Part shown: positions 1 to 10,522 of the stretch, one piece after another
Layout: the number at the start of each line of letters is the position of its first letter
How positions within the stretch are numbered: the stretch's first letter is position 1
Source of the DNA: Seramator thermalis
GTDB lineage: Bacteria > Bacteroidota > Bacteroidia > Bacteroidales > Dysgonomonadaceae
Direction of reading: 5' to 3'
DNA: 64,000 nt
NCBI RefSeq assembly: GCF_004138125.1
Contig: NZ_RXHS01000009.1
Span: forward strand, 62,001 to 126,000
Translations under genes and position numbers: made by a program
Notes under the pieces: generated by a model
What the model saw: only the letters and a program-made list of their open reading frames with translations
The model's database searches: none
Told to the model about the DNA's origin: nothing

Positions 1-108
1 GTGATTTATTTAATAAAAGTATTCCATTTTTTGAGAAAAATTCATCAATTAGCGGCGATTTCGAAACAATTCTCTCCGCTTTGGGACATACAATTAAAAA
101 TTATCTCG

Positions 109-116
109 TAAATTTG
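109..116 (+). promoter_or_regulatory. -7 promoter box for propeller gene
   Basis: TAAATTTG matches the Bacteroidota -7 consensus TAnnTTTG. It lies 30 bases upstream of the chosen ATG at 147, which supports that start over an in-frame ATG at 81. No well-spaced -33 TTTG is seen. Confidence 0.45.
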
Positions 117-146
117 GGCATATTTAAACATAACAATCCGTCCGTC

Positions 147-1658
147 ATGAAAAAGATTATTTGTTCCTCGTTTCTCCTGTGGTCAATTGCATTTCAACTA
201 TTTGCACAGCAATATGACAATTCGTTGGGAATTTTCCGGTCCAATTGCGACGTTGGTAACGTCCAACTTCCCGGAGCAACATTTTACGATCTCGAAAAAC
301 AAATCTATACACTCGAAGGTTCCGGCACGAATATATGGTTCGATCAGGATGAATTTCAATACGCATGGAAAAAAATCAAGGGCGATTTTATTCTCACTGC
401 TCAAGTGGAATTTGTAGGTGAAGGAATCGATCCTCACCGAAAATTAGGATGGATGGTCAGAGAATCACTTGATGCATCTTCGCCACACGTCAGTGCAGTT
501 ATTCACGGCGATGGACTAACATCGTTTCAATATCGACAAACGTCGGGCAAAAATATGTCCGAAAAAAAATTGGATATCAAGGCTCCAAATGTAGTCCGAT
601 TGATGCGTAAAGGGAATATTTATACCATGTCCGTTGCTCAATTGGGCGATACGTTCATTTCGGAACAAATGGGTTTTTGCGGCATTCCCGACGAAGCATA
701 CGTCGGCATCTTTGTTTGTTCACACAATCCCGATGTTAAAGAAAAAGCCATCTTCAAAAATGTCCGTATTGAGATTCCTGCTGCCGATACGATGGTGATG
801 TATCGCGACTATTTAGGAAGCAATCTCGAAACATTAGATGTTTTCACCGGCGAAAGATATATTTTAAAACAATTCCCGAATTCGATTCAGGCCCCGAATT
901 GGACTCCGGACAACAAATTTCTCATTTACAACAGCGAAGGATTACTCTATACGTATGATCTTGCATCCGGGAAAATCAAGCAGTTGAATACCGGCAGCGC
1001 CACGGGAAACAATAATGATCATGCTTTGACTTTCGATGGCCAATTTATCGGCATAAGTAGCAATCACGACCCTGCAGACAAAGGCCAATCTGCGGTGTAT
1101 TACCTTCCGATAACAGGTGGTGAGCCGATAAAAGTTACAAAAAATACGCCGTCTTATTTCCATGGCTGGTCTCCCGATGGAAAAGAAATGGCATTTATCG
1201 GACAACGCAATGGAAATTTCGATGTGTATAAAATATCACGCGAAGGGGGCGAAGAAATTAGATTGACAACTGCCGAAGGTTTGGACGACGGCTCCGAATA
1301 TACTCCCGATGGCAACTATATTTATTTCAATTCGGTGCGAACCGGAACCATGCAAATTTGGCGCATGAAACCCGATGGATCGGATCAGGAACAAATAACG
1401 CATGACCAATTGAATAATTGGTTTCCACATGTTTCTCCGGATGGCAAATGGATTGTTTTTATCACCTTTGGCAATGATGTCGATCCCGGTGATCACCCGT
1501 TCTACAAACAAGTGTATTTACGTATGATGCCGGTTTCGGGAGGAAAGCCTATAGTTATAGCTTATTTGTATGGGGGACAGGGAACAATTAATGTTCCTTC
1601 GTGGTCGCCGGACAGTCGGAAAATAGCTTTTGTAAGCAATTCGGGAGGTATCGAATAG
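147..1658 (+). CDS. secreted TolB-like beta-propeller protein
   Basis: A 503-residue exported protein. It starts with a typical signal peptide (MKKIICSSFLLWSIAFQLFA) directly after ATG 147; an in-frame ATG at 81 would put 22 residues in front of the signal and is rejected. Residues ~25-210 resemble a concanavalin/laminin-G-like (DUF1349-type) fold. Residues ~215-500 carry repeated WSPDG/WTPDN/YTPDG blades typical of PD40/TolB-like WD40 propellers. Family members are periplasmic or surface proteins that bind carbohydrate or protein; some are annotated as TolB-family proteins, but there is no Tol-Pal context here. The exact ligand is unknown. The frame ends 16 bases from the edge of a group II intron remnant, so the last few residues could be altered by that insertion, although the final blade looks complete. 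Confidence 0.75.
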   Translation: MKKIICSSFLLWSIAFQLFAQQYDNSLGIFRSNCDVGNVQLPGATFYDLEKQIYTLEGSGTNIWFDQDEFQYAWKKIKGDFILTAQVEFVGEGIDPHRKLGWMVRESLDASSPHVSAVIHGDGLTSFQYRQTSGKNMSEKKLDIKAPNVVRLMRKGNIYTMSVAQLGDTFISEQMGFCGIPDEAYVGIFVCSHNPDVKEKAIFKNVRIEIPAADTMVMYRDYLGSNLETLDVFTGERYILKQFPNSIQAPNWTPDNKFLIYNSEGLLYTYDLASGKIKQLNTGSATGNNNDHALTFDGQFIGISSNHDPADKGQSAVYYLPITGGEPIKVTKNTPSYFHGWSPDGKEMAFIGQRNGNFDVYKISREGGEEIRLTTAEGLDDGSEYTPDGNYIYFNSVRTGTMQIWRMKPDGSDQEQITHDQLNNWFPHVSPDGKWIVFITFGNDVDPGDHPFYKQVYLRMMPVSGGKPIVIAYLYGGQGTINVPSWSPDSRKIAFVSNSGGIE

Positions 1659-1674
1659 AATTTTCAGCGTGTTG

Positions 1675-2741
1675 ATCGAGGAGGTAGGGGGATTACTCCC
1701 CCCGCCCTCTCACACCACCGGGCATGCTCTCGCACCCGGCGGTTTCTTTTAATTGTTTAACCTGTCGTAATTTAATGTGAGGTTGTATAGACCCGCTGCA
1801 TCAAACCAGCTGTTGTTGAGAGCCTGATGTGCTTGTGGGCAACCTGACTTGCGCCAGTGTCCTTTACCCGATAGAGCCAATATCCGGCTTTGCCGGCCGT
1901 CAACTCCCGGTCTTTCAAGAAAACGTTGCAGGGTAATTACCCTCTTGCACTGCTTTAATCTGTAGCACCGAGGTTTCCTGCGTATCCATGAATCAAGATT
2001 CTTTAATAAACCTTTACATCGGGCGTGGTGAAAGTAGTTAAGCCAACCGCGCAAGACGGGAGTGAGTTCGGCTATTACCTGCTCGAACTTTATACATCTG
2101 TTTCTTTTGGTTATACTGCGTACTTTTTCTTTAAAGCGGTCAATGCTCTTCTTTGCTGTGCTTAGGTTGCCATCCTTTTGGATGGTGTAGCCTAAGAATT
2201 TGGTTTGACTTACCTCGCAAACCTGACTCTTGTCTTTGTTGACAAGTGGTTTCAGTTTGCTCTCGATAAAATTGCTTACCGATTCCGTGACTCTCTCGCC
2301 TGCCTCTTGGCTGCGTACGTAGATATTGCAATCGTCGGCATATCGAACAAATGTGTGTCCCCTGCGCTCCAACTCCTTGTCCGGTTCGTCTAAAACTATG
2401 TTGGATAAGAGTGGAGACAGGGGGCTGCCTTGGGGGTGCCTTCGGTATGTTGACTTACCACGCCATCAACCATTATTCCACTTTGAAGGTATTTGCGTAT
2501 CAGTCTCAATAGCGTTTTATCGCCAATGGTCTCTGACAGCCGATGCATTAAACGGTCATGGTGGACGACATCGAAGATCGTTTTCAAGTCAATGTCTACA
2601 ACGACAGTTCTTTCGGATTTGCAGTCACCTGCAACACCCGTTCGGCTGAGCTCACGGCCGAAGCCTTGCCAATCGCTAACGCTTCCTTCCAACTCGGCGT
2701 GTACAAGAACTTGCATCTTGTTAGTAGTATTCCCGGCAAAC
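1675..2741 (-). mobile_element. 5'-truncated group II intron remnant
   Basis: On the minus strand the right-hand part encodes a reverse transcriptase/maturase remnant. Its 3' end (about 1760-1675) folds as expected for intron domains V and VI: a stem ACCGCCGGG/CCCGGTGGT (1713-1742) followed by a G-rich/C-rich hairpin (GGGGG/CCCCC) and a CCTCGAT end. Domain I-III RNA, which should precede the maturase by several hundred bases, is absent: the remnant stops right against the guaB terminator at 2742-2774. It is therefore not splicing competent. Boundaries are approximate. Confidence 0.75.
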
Positions 2742-2743
2742 AA
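1749..2743 (-). pseudogene. ltrA: group II intron reverse transcriptase/maturase, broken
   Basis: Two minus-strand pieces make one reverse transcriptase. The first (2743-2396) gives VVVDIDLKTIFDVVHHDRLM and EGTP; the second (2396-1749) gives the catalytic YADD in RYADDCNIYV, then a maturase domain X-like segment with RGWLNYFHHA. The frame changes at the C-run read from plus 2432-2436. The family sequence EGTPQGSPLSPLLSN is recovered if one C is added, so a single base has been lost (or miscalled) there. Homology begins only around VVVDIDL (about 2610), so the N-terminal finger region is missing. In intact introns this protein splices the RNA and reverse transcribes it during retrohoming. Here it is a decayed copy. 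Confidence 0.85.
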
Positions 2744-2774
2744 AAAAGTTCCTCAGATGTAGAAAATGAGGAAC
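2742..2774 (-). terminator. guaB intrinsic terminator
   Basis: Read on the minus strand, GTTCCTCA - 11-base loop - TGAGGAAC is followed by six Ts. It lies 27 bases beyond the guaB stop. Confidence 0.85.
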
Positions 2775-2800
2775 TCGGTCTATAATATTCGATTCACTAT

Positions 2801-4351
<1,551 letters not shown>

Positions 4352-4450
4352 TTAATTTTTCTCTATATCAGGAAGAAAAAATTATATGAGTATAGATAAT
4401 TTTTATATCATATTTATTGATATTTATTTTTTTGTTCGGTCGAAATAGAG

Positions 4451-4458
4451 TATTTTTG
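4451..4458 (+). promoter_or_regulatory. -7 promoter box of peroxiredoxin gene
   Basis: TATTTTTG fits TAnnTTTG, 39 bases before the ATG. A TTTG at 4431-4434 could be the -33 element, but its 16-base spacer is shorter than the usual 19-21. Confidence 0.5.
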
Positions 4459-4497
4459 AAGCGAAAAATAGTTCAAATCATAAAATAGTAAAGAATT

Positions 4498-5133
4498 ATG
4501 TCAGTATTAGTTGGTAAAAAAGCCCCCGTATTTTGGGCACCGGCCGTAGTGAACGGTTCGGAAATTCAAGAGAATTTTTCACTCGAGCAATACATCGGCA
4601 AAAAATACGTAGTATTTTTCTTTTATCCGGCCGATTTCACATTTGTATGTCCTACCGAAATCATTGCATTTCAAGAAAGAATTGCCGAGTTCGATGAACG
4701 AGACACTGTGGTGGTTGCTGCATCTACAGACTCTGCCACGAGTCACTGGAAATGGCTGCAAACACCTCAAAATGATGGAGGAATCCAGGGCGTGAAATAC
4801 CCGATTGTTGCCGACCACACGTTAACTATCTCAATGATGTATGACGTTTTGGCCGGAGAATTTGATGCCGACGAAGAAGGAAATCCTATCTTCAAAGGTT
4901 CGGCCGAAGCCTATCGCGGTCTCTTCCTGATCGATAAAGAAGGAATCGTGCGCCATCAGGTTGTAAACGATATGCCCCTCGGCCGCAGTGTGGACGAAAC
5001 GCTTCGCATGATCGATGCCTTGCAGTTTACCGAAAAGTATGGCGAAGTTTGCCCTGCAAACTGGCATAAGGGTGAAAAAGGACTCGAACCGACTCACGAG
5101 GGCATCGCAGATTATCTTTCTCAGAAACAGTAA
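4498..5133 (+). CDS. ahpC: 2-Cys peroxiredoxin (AhpC/Prx1 type)
   Basis: Thiol peroxidase of 211 aa that reduces hydrogen peroxide and organic hydroperoxides in the cytoplasm. The peroxidatic cysteine lies in DFTFVCPTEI (Cys51), with the supporting Pro/Thr of the PxxxTxxC motif. The resolving cysteine lies in GEVCPANW (about Cys185), so this is a typical 2-Cys enzyme. The C-terminal extension (WHKGEKGL..) is of the Prx1/AhpC class. No ahpF follows: a strong terminator comes 14 bases after the stop, so the electron donor (AhpF or thioredoxin) must be encoded elsewhere. The gene symbol rests on family similarity; it could equally be called a thioredoxin peroxidase. Confidence 0.92.
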   Translation: MSVLVGKKAPVFWAPAVVNGSEIQENFSLEQYIGKKYVVFFFYPADFTFVCPTEIIAFQERIAEFDERDTVVVAASTDSATSHWKWLQTPQNDGGIQGVKYPIVADHTLTISMMYDVLAGEFDADEEGNPIFKGSAEAYRGLFLIDKEGIVRHQVVNDMPLGRSVDETLRMIDALQFTEKYGEVCPANWHKGEKGLEPTHEGIADYLSQKQ

Positions 5134-5146
5134 TTTTTTCTTCTCT

Positions 5147-5184
5147 AAAGAGACGAACTCGATATCGAGTTCGTCTCTTTTTTT
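5147..5184 (+). terminator. terminator after peroxiredoxin gene
   Basis: A perfect inverted repeat, AGAGACGAACTC / GAGTTCGTCTCT with a short loop, followed by a run of seven Ts. Confidence 0.9.
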
Positions 5185-5653
5185 GTTCTGCTATTTTCTC
5201 ATAAGCTTTTTTCGTGTTCTCTCGCTCGCAAATTTGTCTGTAATTTCTTCATTCTCCTCAATCGGAAAATTAACTTTACCAAATTTCGAGAGATTCAAAG
5301 TTACAAATTACAGTTTTCCTTCGTCAAATCCAAGAATATTCGCTATATCTCACAATTGGGCCGTAAATAAATTTTAACTTTTTCGGCGACTATTTTTCTA
5401 GTCTTCTTCGTTCAGGGTTTCCCTCGTATTTGCGTCGTACTTGGTTCGAATCAAATTCGAGCGAAATTGTCCTTTTTTGTTCGATCTATTTTAACATCCG
5501 ATAACTCTGTTGTACGGTTATATTTCCTGTCGTTTCCCACCTGTTGGCAGATAAAGGGGATTGCATTCTGATCACTCTCGTTTTTTTTAAAATCGGAGAA
5601 AATCGATGGGAAAAATAGACAAAATTATTCTTGAGATTCAATAAGGGTTTCCA
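5185..5653. other. gene-free gap between convergent genes
   Basis: About 470 bases between the peroxiredoxin and spt terminators. I see no frame with family resemblance. The one recognisable element is the 47-bp interspersed repeat at 5405-5451, listed separately. Confidence 0.6.
5405..5451 (+). repeat. 47-bp interspersed repeat, copy 1
   Basis: This copy matches the reverse complement of 50427-50473 at 42 of 47 positions. Its core TCGTATTTGCGTCGTACTT also recurs exactly at 31562-31580. All three copies are intergenic. Confidence 0.65.
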
Positions 5654-5684
5654 ACAAAAAAGAGTGCCTTTTGGGGACACTCTC
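5654..5684 (-). terminator. spt terminator
   Basis: On the minus strand a stem GAGTGTCC/GGCACTC (one bulged base) is followed by six Ts, 20-50 bases after the spt stop. Confidence 0.75.
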
Positions 5685-5705
5685 AGTATGTATGGTGTTA
5701 CAGAT

Positions 5706-6899
5706 TTATTTTAAAAGATCGAGTTTCCGAAATACCTTTTCTATTCGATCGATTGCAAAATCAATTTGATCTTTGGTGTGCGTTGCCATGAGTGAAAATC
5801 GGATAAGGGTGTCGCCGGGCGCAACGGCCGGTGCTACTACCGGATTGACGAAAATACCTTCGTCGAACAACAATTTCGTAACCAAAAACGTCTTGTCGTT
5901 GTCTCTTACATAAAGAGGCATAATGGGCGATTGGGTTGGTCCCAATTCAAACCCTTTTTCTTCGAAAAGCTGAATGGTATAATTTGTGAGCTCCCATAAT
6001 CTCTGAACTCGTTCAGGCTCGGATTTCAAAATATCAAGAGCAGCCGATGCAGCTGCAGTGGCAGCCGGTGTGATACTGGCACTAAAAATATTGGTGCGGG
6101 CATTATGTCTCAAATAGTTTATCGTCGGATAATCCCCGGCCACAAATCCGCCAATGGAAGCAAGCGATTTGCTGAATGTTCCCATAATAAGATCTACGCT
6201 ATCCAACAATCCGAAATGATCGCAAACGCCTTTGCCGCTGTATTTTCGCCCCAACACGCCTAATCCGTGAGCTTCGTCCACCATGATGTTGGCGTTGTAT
6301 TTTTTTGCTAATTCCACGATCCCGGGCAAATCCGCCAAATCGCCCTCCATACTGAAAACACCATCCACCACGATCAGTTTCACATTTTTGGCATCGCATC
6401 GCTTGAGTTGTTTCTCCAACGAAATCATATCGTTGTGTCGAAACTTATATTTGGTGGAAAAAGAAGTTCTGAGGCCTTCGATGATGGAAGCATGGTCACG
6501 TTCGTCCCAGATAATGTAATCTTCGCGTCCCGTCAGACAACCGATGACTCCCTCGTTCACACTAAATCCGGTAGAAAACACTACCGCCTCATCTTTATTC
6601 ACAAAATTGGCCAGCTTTCGCTCCAATTCGAGATGAATGTCCAATGTTCCGTTCAAAAAGCGCGATCCGGCCATTCCTGTCCCATATTTTTTGGTAGCAG
6701 CAATCGCGGCTTCTTTAACCTTTGGATGATTCGTTAATCCAAGATAGGCATTCGAACCGAACATCAATACTTTTTTCCCATTAATGATAACCTCGGTATC
6801 CTGATCGCTTTCGATTGCCCTGAAATACGGATAAATTCCTGCAGCTTTAGCTCTTTGTGGAACATCGTATTTCGACATTTTATCTCGTAACAGATTCAT
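5706..6899 (-). CDS. spt: serine palmitoyltransferase (sphingolipid synthesis)
   Basis: PLP-dependent alpha-oxoamine synthase of 397 aa. It condenses serine with an acyl-CoA to give 3-ketodihydrosphingosine, the first step of bacterial sphingolipid synthesis. Features: LMFGSNAYLGLTNHP near the N terminus, the His of DERDHAS stacking on PLP, VDEAHGLGVLG, and the Schiff-base lysine in GTFSKSLASIGGF. The sequence resembles the Bacteroides enzyme (SRFLNGTLDIHLELE, LYVRDNDKTFLVTKL) more than BioF or Kbl, which share the fold. The start MNLLRDKMSKYDVP at 6899 gives the usual ~395 aa; ATG 6923 is an alternative. A start at 6995 would lie within the -7 box. Single gene with its own terminator. Confidence 0.85.
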   Translation of the reverse strand: MNLLRDKMSKYDVPQRAKAAGIYPYFRAIESDQDTEVIINGKKVLMFGSNAYLGLTNHPKVKEAAIAATKKYGTGMAGSRFLNGTLDIHLELERKLANFVNKDEAVVFSTGFSVNEGVIGCLTGREDYIIWDERDHASIIEGLRTSFSTKYKFRHNDMISLEKQLKRCDAKNVKLIVVDGVFSMEGDLADLPGIVELAKKYNANIMVDEAHGLGVLGRKYSGKGVCDHFGLLDSVDLIMGTFSKSLASIGGFVAGDYPTINYLRHNARTNIFSASITPAATAAASAALDILKSEPERVQRLWELTNYTIQLFEEKGFELGPTQSPIMPLYVRDNDKTFLVTKLLFDEGIFVNPVVAPAVAPGDTLIRFSLMATHTKDQIDFAIDRIEKVFRKLDLLK

Positions 6900-6992
6900 T
6901 CTATTATTTTTAGATGTATTCATCAACTTTCCGCGGAAAAGTTTATCTGCCGTTCTTATTTTTTTGAGAAATATTCTCGAATAAGTAGCCTG

Positions 6993-7000
6993 CAAAGATA
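6993..7000 (-). promoter_or_regulatory. -7 promoter box of spt
   Basis: Minus-strand TATCTTTG fits TAnnTTTG exactly. It predicts transcription from about 6986 and a leader of roughly 85 bases to the start at 6899. Confidence 0.6.
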
Positions 7001-7197
7001 GTAATAAATTTAAATTATTTCGCCATAATGTTTTGAATTGGTTTGCTCATTTTGTCGTATGTTGCTAAATAGAAACAGATTGTATGACATTTGATCATAT
7101 TTTTCATTTCTCCGTTAGCTTTTTCGAGAAGAAATAAAAAACATTTTGTACATAAAGGCGTTTACTATGAAATTAACCATTTTAAAAATAAAACGAC

Positions 7198-7719
7198 ATG
7201 TTAAGCAAAAAATTAGAATCGGCTATCAACGAACAAATTAATGCCGAAATCTGGTCAGCGTATCTTTATTTATCAATGTCGGCACATTTCGGTGCTGAAG
7301 GATTGCCGGGAATATCGAACTGGTTTAAAGTCCAGTTTCAGGAAGAAATGGATCACGCCCTCAAATTTATGGATTATATGATCGCAAAGGGAAATCGTGT
7401 CGAATTATCGTCGATCGACAAGGTGGGTACTTCATGGAATTCTATCTTGGCGGCTTTCGAGGATACGCTCCAACACGAAAAAGTTGTAACTTCGCGTATC
7501 AATAATCTGGTAGCAATGGCTCGCGACGAAAAAGACTTTGCTACGGAAAACATGCTTCAATGGTTTGTCAACGAGCAGGTAGAAGAAGAAGAGATGGCCA
7601 AGGCATTGATTGACAGCATCAAACTTATAGGTGACAACGGATTTGGCATCTATACTTTCGACAAGGAGCTGGCGCAGCGCACCTATAATCCACTTAAATC
7701 ATCTGCGAGTAACGAATAG
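7198..7719 (+). CDS. ftnA: bacterial non-heme ferritin
   Basis: Ferritin subunit of 173 aa. It self-assembles into a 24-mer cage that oxidises Fe(II) at a diiron centre and stores ferric mineral in the cytoplasm. The four-helix bundle carries the ferroxidase ligands: Glu in INEQINAEIWSAYLYL, the ExxH-type pair in QFQEEMDHALKFMDY, Glu of the third helix (EDTLQHEK), and QWFVNEQVEEEEMAKAL in helix four. The length is typical for FtnA and too long for Dps. ATG 7198 directly precedes the conserved first helix. It follows the divergent spt gene and ends before a weak hairpin, so it is probably monocistronic. Confidence 0.93.
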   Translation: MLSKKLESAINEQINAEIWSAYLYLSMSAHFGAEGLPGISNWFKVQFQEEMDHALKFMDYMIAKGNRVELSSIDKVGTSWNSILAAFEDTLQHEKVVTSRINNLVAMARDEKDFATENMLQWFVNEQVEEEEMAKALIDSIKLIGDNGFGIYTFDKELAQRTYNPLKSSASNE

Positions 7720-7739
7720 TAAATCTGTATTCAAGAAAA

Positions 7740-7769
7740 AGGATGGGAGAAAAATCTCATCTTTTTTCT
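7740..7769 (+). terminator. probable ferritin terminator
   Basis: GATGGGAGA/TCTCATC stem with a two-base bulge and an A-rich loop, followed by six Ts, about 20 bases after the ferritin stop. Confidence 0.6.
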
Positions 7770-7966
7770 TGTTTTTTTTGAACACTTTATCGGAGACAGC
7801 ATTCTCGTCTATCAATTTAATTTCGATTGAAAATCTTTTGCGATTGAAAACCGAGTAAATAGATTTTGCTTGAAGTGTTTTGTGAAAATCTGTTCGATCA
7901 GATTGAAAAGATTCCGGCATGCAAATGAAAATATATTAATACGATCAAAATAAACAACTTACGTTC

Positions 7967-8875
7967 ATGAAAATCAGAAATCTGAGTGCACTTTTCTTAT
8001 CCGTTTTTCTGGCATTCTCGTGCAGCAATGCCTCGAACGATAACTACAAATCACTTCTATGGAAAATTTCGGGAAACGGCCTCGAAAATCCTTCTTATCT
8101 TTTTGGCACGCATCACTTGACTCCCATCTCCTTTCTCGATAGCATACCCGGCATTTTCGAGATATTTGAGCAAACCGAACAAACTATCGGCGAACTCGAT
8201 TTGAACAATTTGGGCGAAATGCAAATGAGATTGCTCTCCGAATCTTTTCTTCCTGAACATGTCACGTATGATTCGCTCCTTAACGATGAAGATCAACAAT
8301 TGCTCGATAGTTCTCTGAGAAACACTCTTGGCGACGGAATAGATGTTTTCGGTCAACTAAAGCCGGCAATGCTTCAAAACTTAATTTCGATAGCACAGTT
8401 TCAAAAAAAATATCCATCGCCGTCCAATAACGTGGGACTGGACGAATATTTTCAACAAGAAGCCGATAAGCGTTTCAGACCGGTTATAGGATTAGAAACA
8501 GTTGAAGATCAGATTTATGTTTTACTGAACTCGCAAACTCTCGAAAGACAAACAGAATTGCTGATGTGTGCAGTGAAACATCCCGATCTGACAGCCAAGT
8601 TAATCGAAGATCTTCAGGTTGCCTACTACAACCAGGATTTGGATAAAATTCAAAAATTATATGAAGGAGGTCTTCCGGACGATCCTTGTCCTTCTACTCA
8701 AGAAGAAAAAAATATCATCGGCAAGAATCGCAACGAAAAATGGCTTGAAAAACTGCCTCGACTGATGGGGCAGAAATCATCGTTCATCGCCGTAGGATGC
8801 GCTCATCTTCCGGGTAAGTACGGGTTGATCGAAGGACTTCGACGTTTAGGCTACAGGGTTGAACCCGTGAAATGA
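7967..8875 (+). CDS. TraB/GumN family lipoprotein
   Basis: A 302-residue protein with a lipoprotein signal (MKIRNLSALFLSVFLAFSC, Cys19 as lipid anchor), so it is probably attached to an envelope membrane facing the periplasm. The mature part shows TraB/GumN (Tiki-like) family marks: LLWKISGNG at the start, the LFGTHHLTP motif whose Gx2H is a proposed metal site, a middle NVGLDEYF, and the C-terminal AVGCAHLPGKYGLIEGL with the second conserved His. The family is proposed to be metalloprotease-like; the substrate in Bacteroidota is unknown. It converges on the methyltransferase gene, with only eight bases between the stops and no clear terminator. Confidence 0.85.
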   Translation: MKIRNLSALFLSVFLAFSCSNASNDNYKSLLWKISGNGLENPSYLFGTHHLTPISFLDSIPGIFEIFEQTEQTIGELDLNNLGEMQMRLLSESFLPEHVTYDSLLNDEDQQLLDSSLRNTLGDGIDVFGQLKPAMLQNLISIAQFQKKYPSPSNNVGLDEYFQQEADKRFRPVIGLETVEDQIYVLLNSQTLERQTELLMCAVKHPDLTAKLIEDLQVAYYNQDLDKIQKLYEGGLPDDPCPSTQEEKNIIGKNRNEKWLEKLPRLMGQKSSFIAVGCAHLPGKYGLIEGLRRLGYRVEPVK

Positions 8876-8883
8876 CTGTTGTT

Positions 8884-10299
8884 TCATCTTTGCCTCTTTT
8901 CCATTAAAACTACATTCTCTACATGATGTGTATGCGGGAACATATCTACCGGTTGAACTCGGGTTACCTTGTATTTTTCGTCGAGCAAATTCAAGTCGCG
9001 CGCTTGAGTAGCCGGATTGCAGCTGACATAAACAATACGATCGGGTTCTGCAAAAAGAATGGTTTCGACTACATCCGTGTGCATTCCAACACGGGGAGGA
9101 TCGGTTATTAATACATCTGGACGACCGTAATGGTTAATAAAATCTACGTCGAGGACATCTTTCATATCTCCGGCAAAAAAAAGAATATTGCCAATGCCAT
9201 TGATTTGGGAATTTTCTTTTGCATCTTCAATGGCCTCTTCCACAAATTCGATTCCGATCACTTTTTCTGCATTGCGAGCAACAAAATTGGCAATGGTTCC
9301 GGTCCCGGTATAAAGGTCATACACCAACTCTTTGCCTGTTAGTTGAGCAAATTCGCGGGCAACCTTATACAAATTATATGCCTGTTCGCTATTAGTTTGA
9401 TAAAACGATTTGGGACCAACTTTGAATTTTAAACCTTCCATTTCCTCATAAATAAAATCGCGTCCGGCCCAAGTGATAATCTCTTGATCGGTAATCGTAT
9501 CGTTGGCTTTGCCATTGATTACATAAAACAACGAAGTTATTTGCGGAAACTCCTCCGAAAGAAAGTTCAACAACCTTTCGCGCTTCTCGCGATCATCCTC
9601 AAAAAAAACCACGACAACCATAATTTCTCCGGTCGAAGAGGTTCGAATGATGAGGGTTCGCATCAGTCCCAATTGATTGCGAAGATCAAAAAAAGAATAC
9701 TCGTTTTGCAGGCAAAACGTTTTCACTGCATTTCGAATGCGATTCGAAATATCGTCCTGCAACCAGCATGTATGGATATCGAGCACTTTATCAAACATTC
9801 CGGGAATATGAAACCCCAATCCGTTCATCTGCAGTGGATCATCGGTAGTTCCTATTTCCTGTTCTGTAAGCCAGCGTTTGTTCGAAAATGTAAATTCGAG
9901 TTTATTGCGGTAAAACGTTGTTTTGGGTGCACCCATAATAGCCGAGATCTCGGGCAACTTCACTTTCCCAATGCGTGTAAGATTATCTTCTACTTGTTGT
10001 TGCTTGTATTTCAGTTGTTCTTCATAAGGCAGAATCTGCCATTTGCAACCGCCACACAATCCGAAATGTTCGCAAAAAGCATTCTCCCGCTTATCCGAAT
10101 ACGAACGAAAAGACATAACCCTGCCTTCGGCATAATTTTGTTTTTTTCGTGTAATTTGAATATCAACCACATCTCCCGGAACGGCATAAGGAACAAACAC
10201 TGCCATCCCGTTTACTTTGGCCAAAGCCTTTCCTTCAGCTGCTATATCGGTTATTGTAACAGACTCCAATACGGGTAATTGTTTTTTACTTCGCGCCAT
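8884..10299 (-). CDS. rlmD: 23S rRNA (uracil-5-)-methyltransferase
   Basis: SAM-dependent RNA m5U methyltransferase of the RumA/TrmA family (471 aa). An N-terminal TRAM RNA-binding domain (about residues 10-70) comes first. A [4Fe-4S]-type cysteine cluster follows (CEHFGLCGGCKWQ, with a further Cys downstream), then the methyltransferase fold: VYDLYTGTGTIANFVA for SAM, ITDPPRVGMH, and the nucleophilic Cys in VYVSCNPATQARDL. Bacteroidota paralogues differ in target (U1939, U747), so rlmD is the family default rather than a proven specificity. It has its own TAnnTTTG promoter. Confidence 0.88.
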   Translation of the reverse strand: MARSKKQLPVLESVTITDIAAEGKALAKVNGMAVFVPYAVPGDVVDIQITRKKQNYAEGRVMSFRSYSDKRENAFCEHFGLCGGCKWQILPYEEQLKYKQQQVEDNLTRIGKVKLPEISAIMGAPKTTFYRNKLEFTFSNKRWLTEQEIGTTDDPLQMNGLGFHIPGMFDKVLDIHTCWLQDDISNRIRNAVKTFCLQNEYSFFDLRNQLGLMRTLIIRTSSTGEIMVVVVFFEDDREKRERLLNFLSEEFPQITSLFYVINGKANDTITDQEIITWAGRDFIYEEMEGLKFKVGPKSFYQTNSEQAYNLYKVAREFAQLTGKELVYDLYTGTGTIANFVARNAEKVIGIEFVEEAIEDAKENSQINGIGNILFFAGDMKDVLDVDFINHYGRPDVLITDPPRVGMHTDVVETILFAEPDRIVYVSCNPATQARDLNLLDEKYKVTRVQPVDMFPHTHHVENVVLMEKRQR

Positions 10300-10340
10300 C
10301 TTTCATTTTTTTTTCGGATTGTTCTCTTTACAAAAGTGCG

Positions 10341-10348
10341 CAAAAATA
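10341..10348 (-). promoter_or_regulatory. -7 promoter box of rlmD
   Basis: Minus-strand TATTTTTG, about 42 bases before the start codon. Confidence 0.55.
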
Positions 10349-10522
10349 CAAAGAATAAATTCGTCAATGTGCATAGTCGACAAAATTAAGTGGAAACAAT
10401 TAGGACTTAATAAAACAGTTTCATCACAAAACAAATAATTTGGACGGATTCAAAATCAAACGAAAGGTCAAATATCACAGGAATAAAATCATTTATATGA
10501 TGCCCGAAACTCAGAAAAATAA

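Noticed and set aside
1675-2741. Functional group II intron
   Set aside because: The 5' RNA domains and the N-terminal RT region are missing and the maturase frame is broken.
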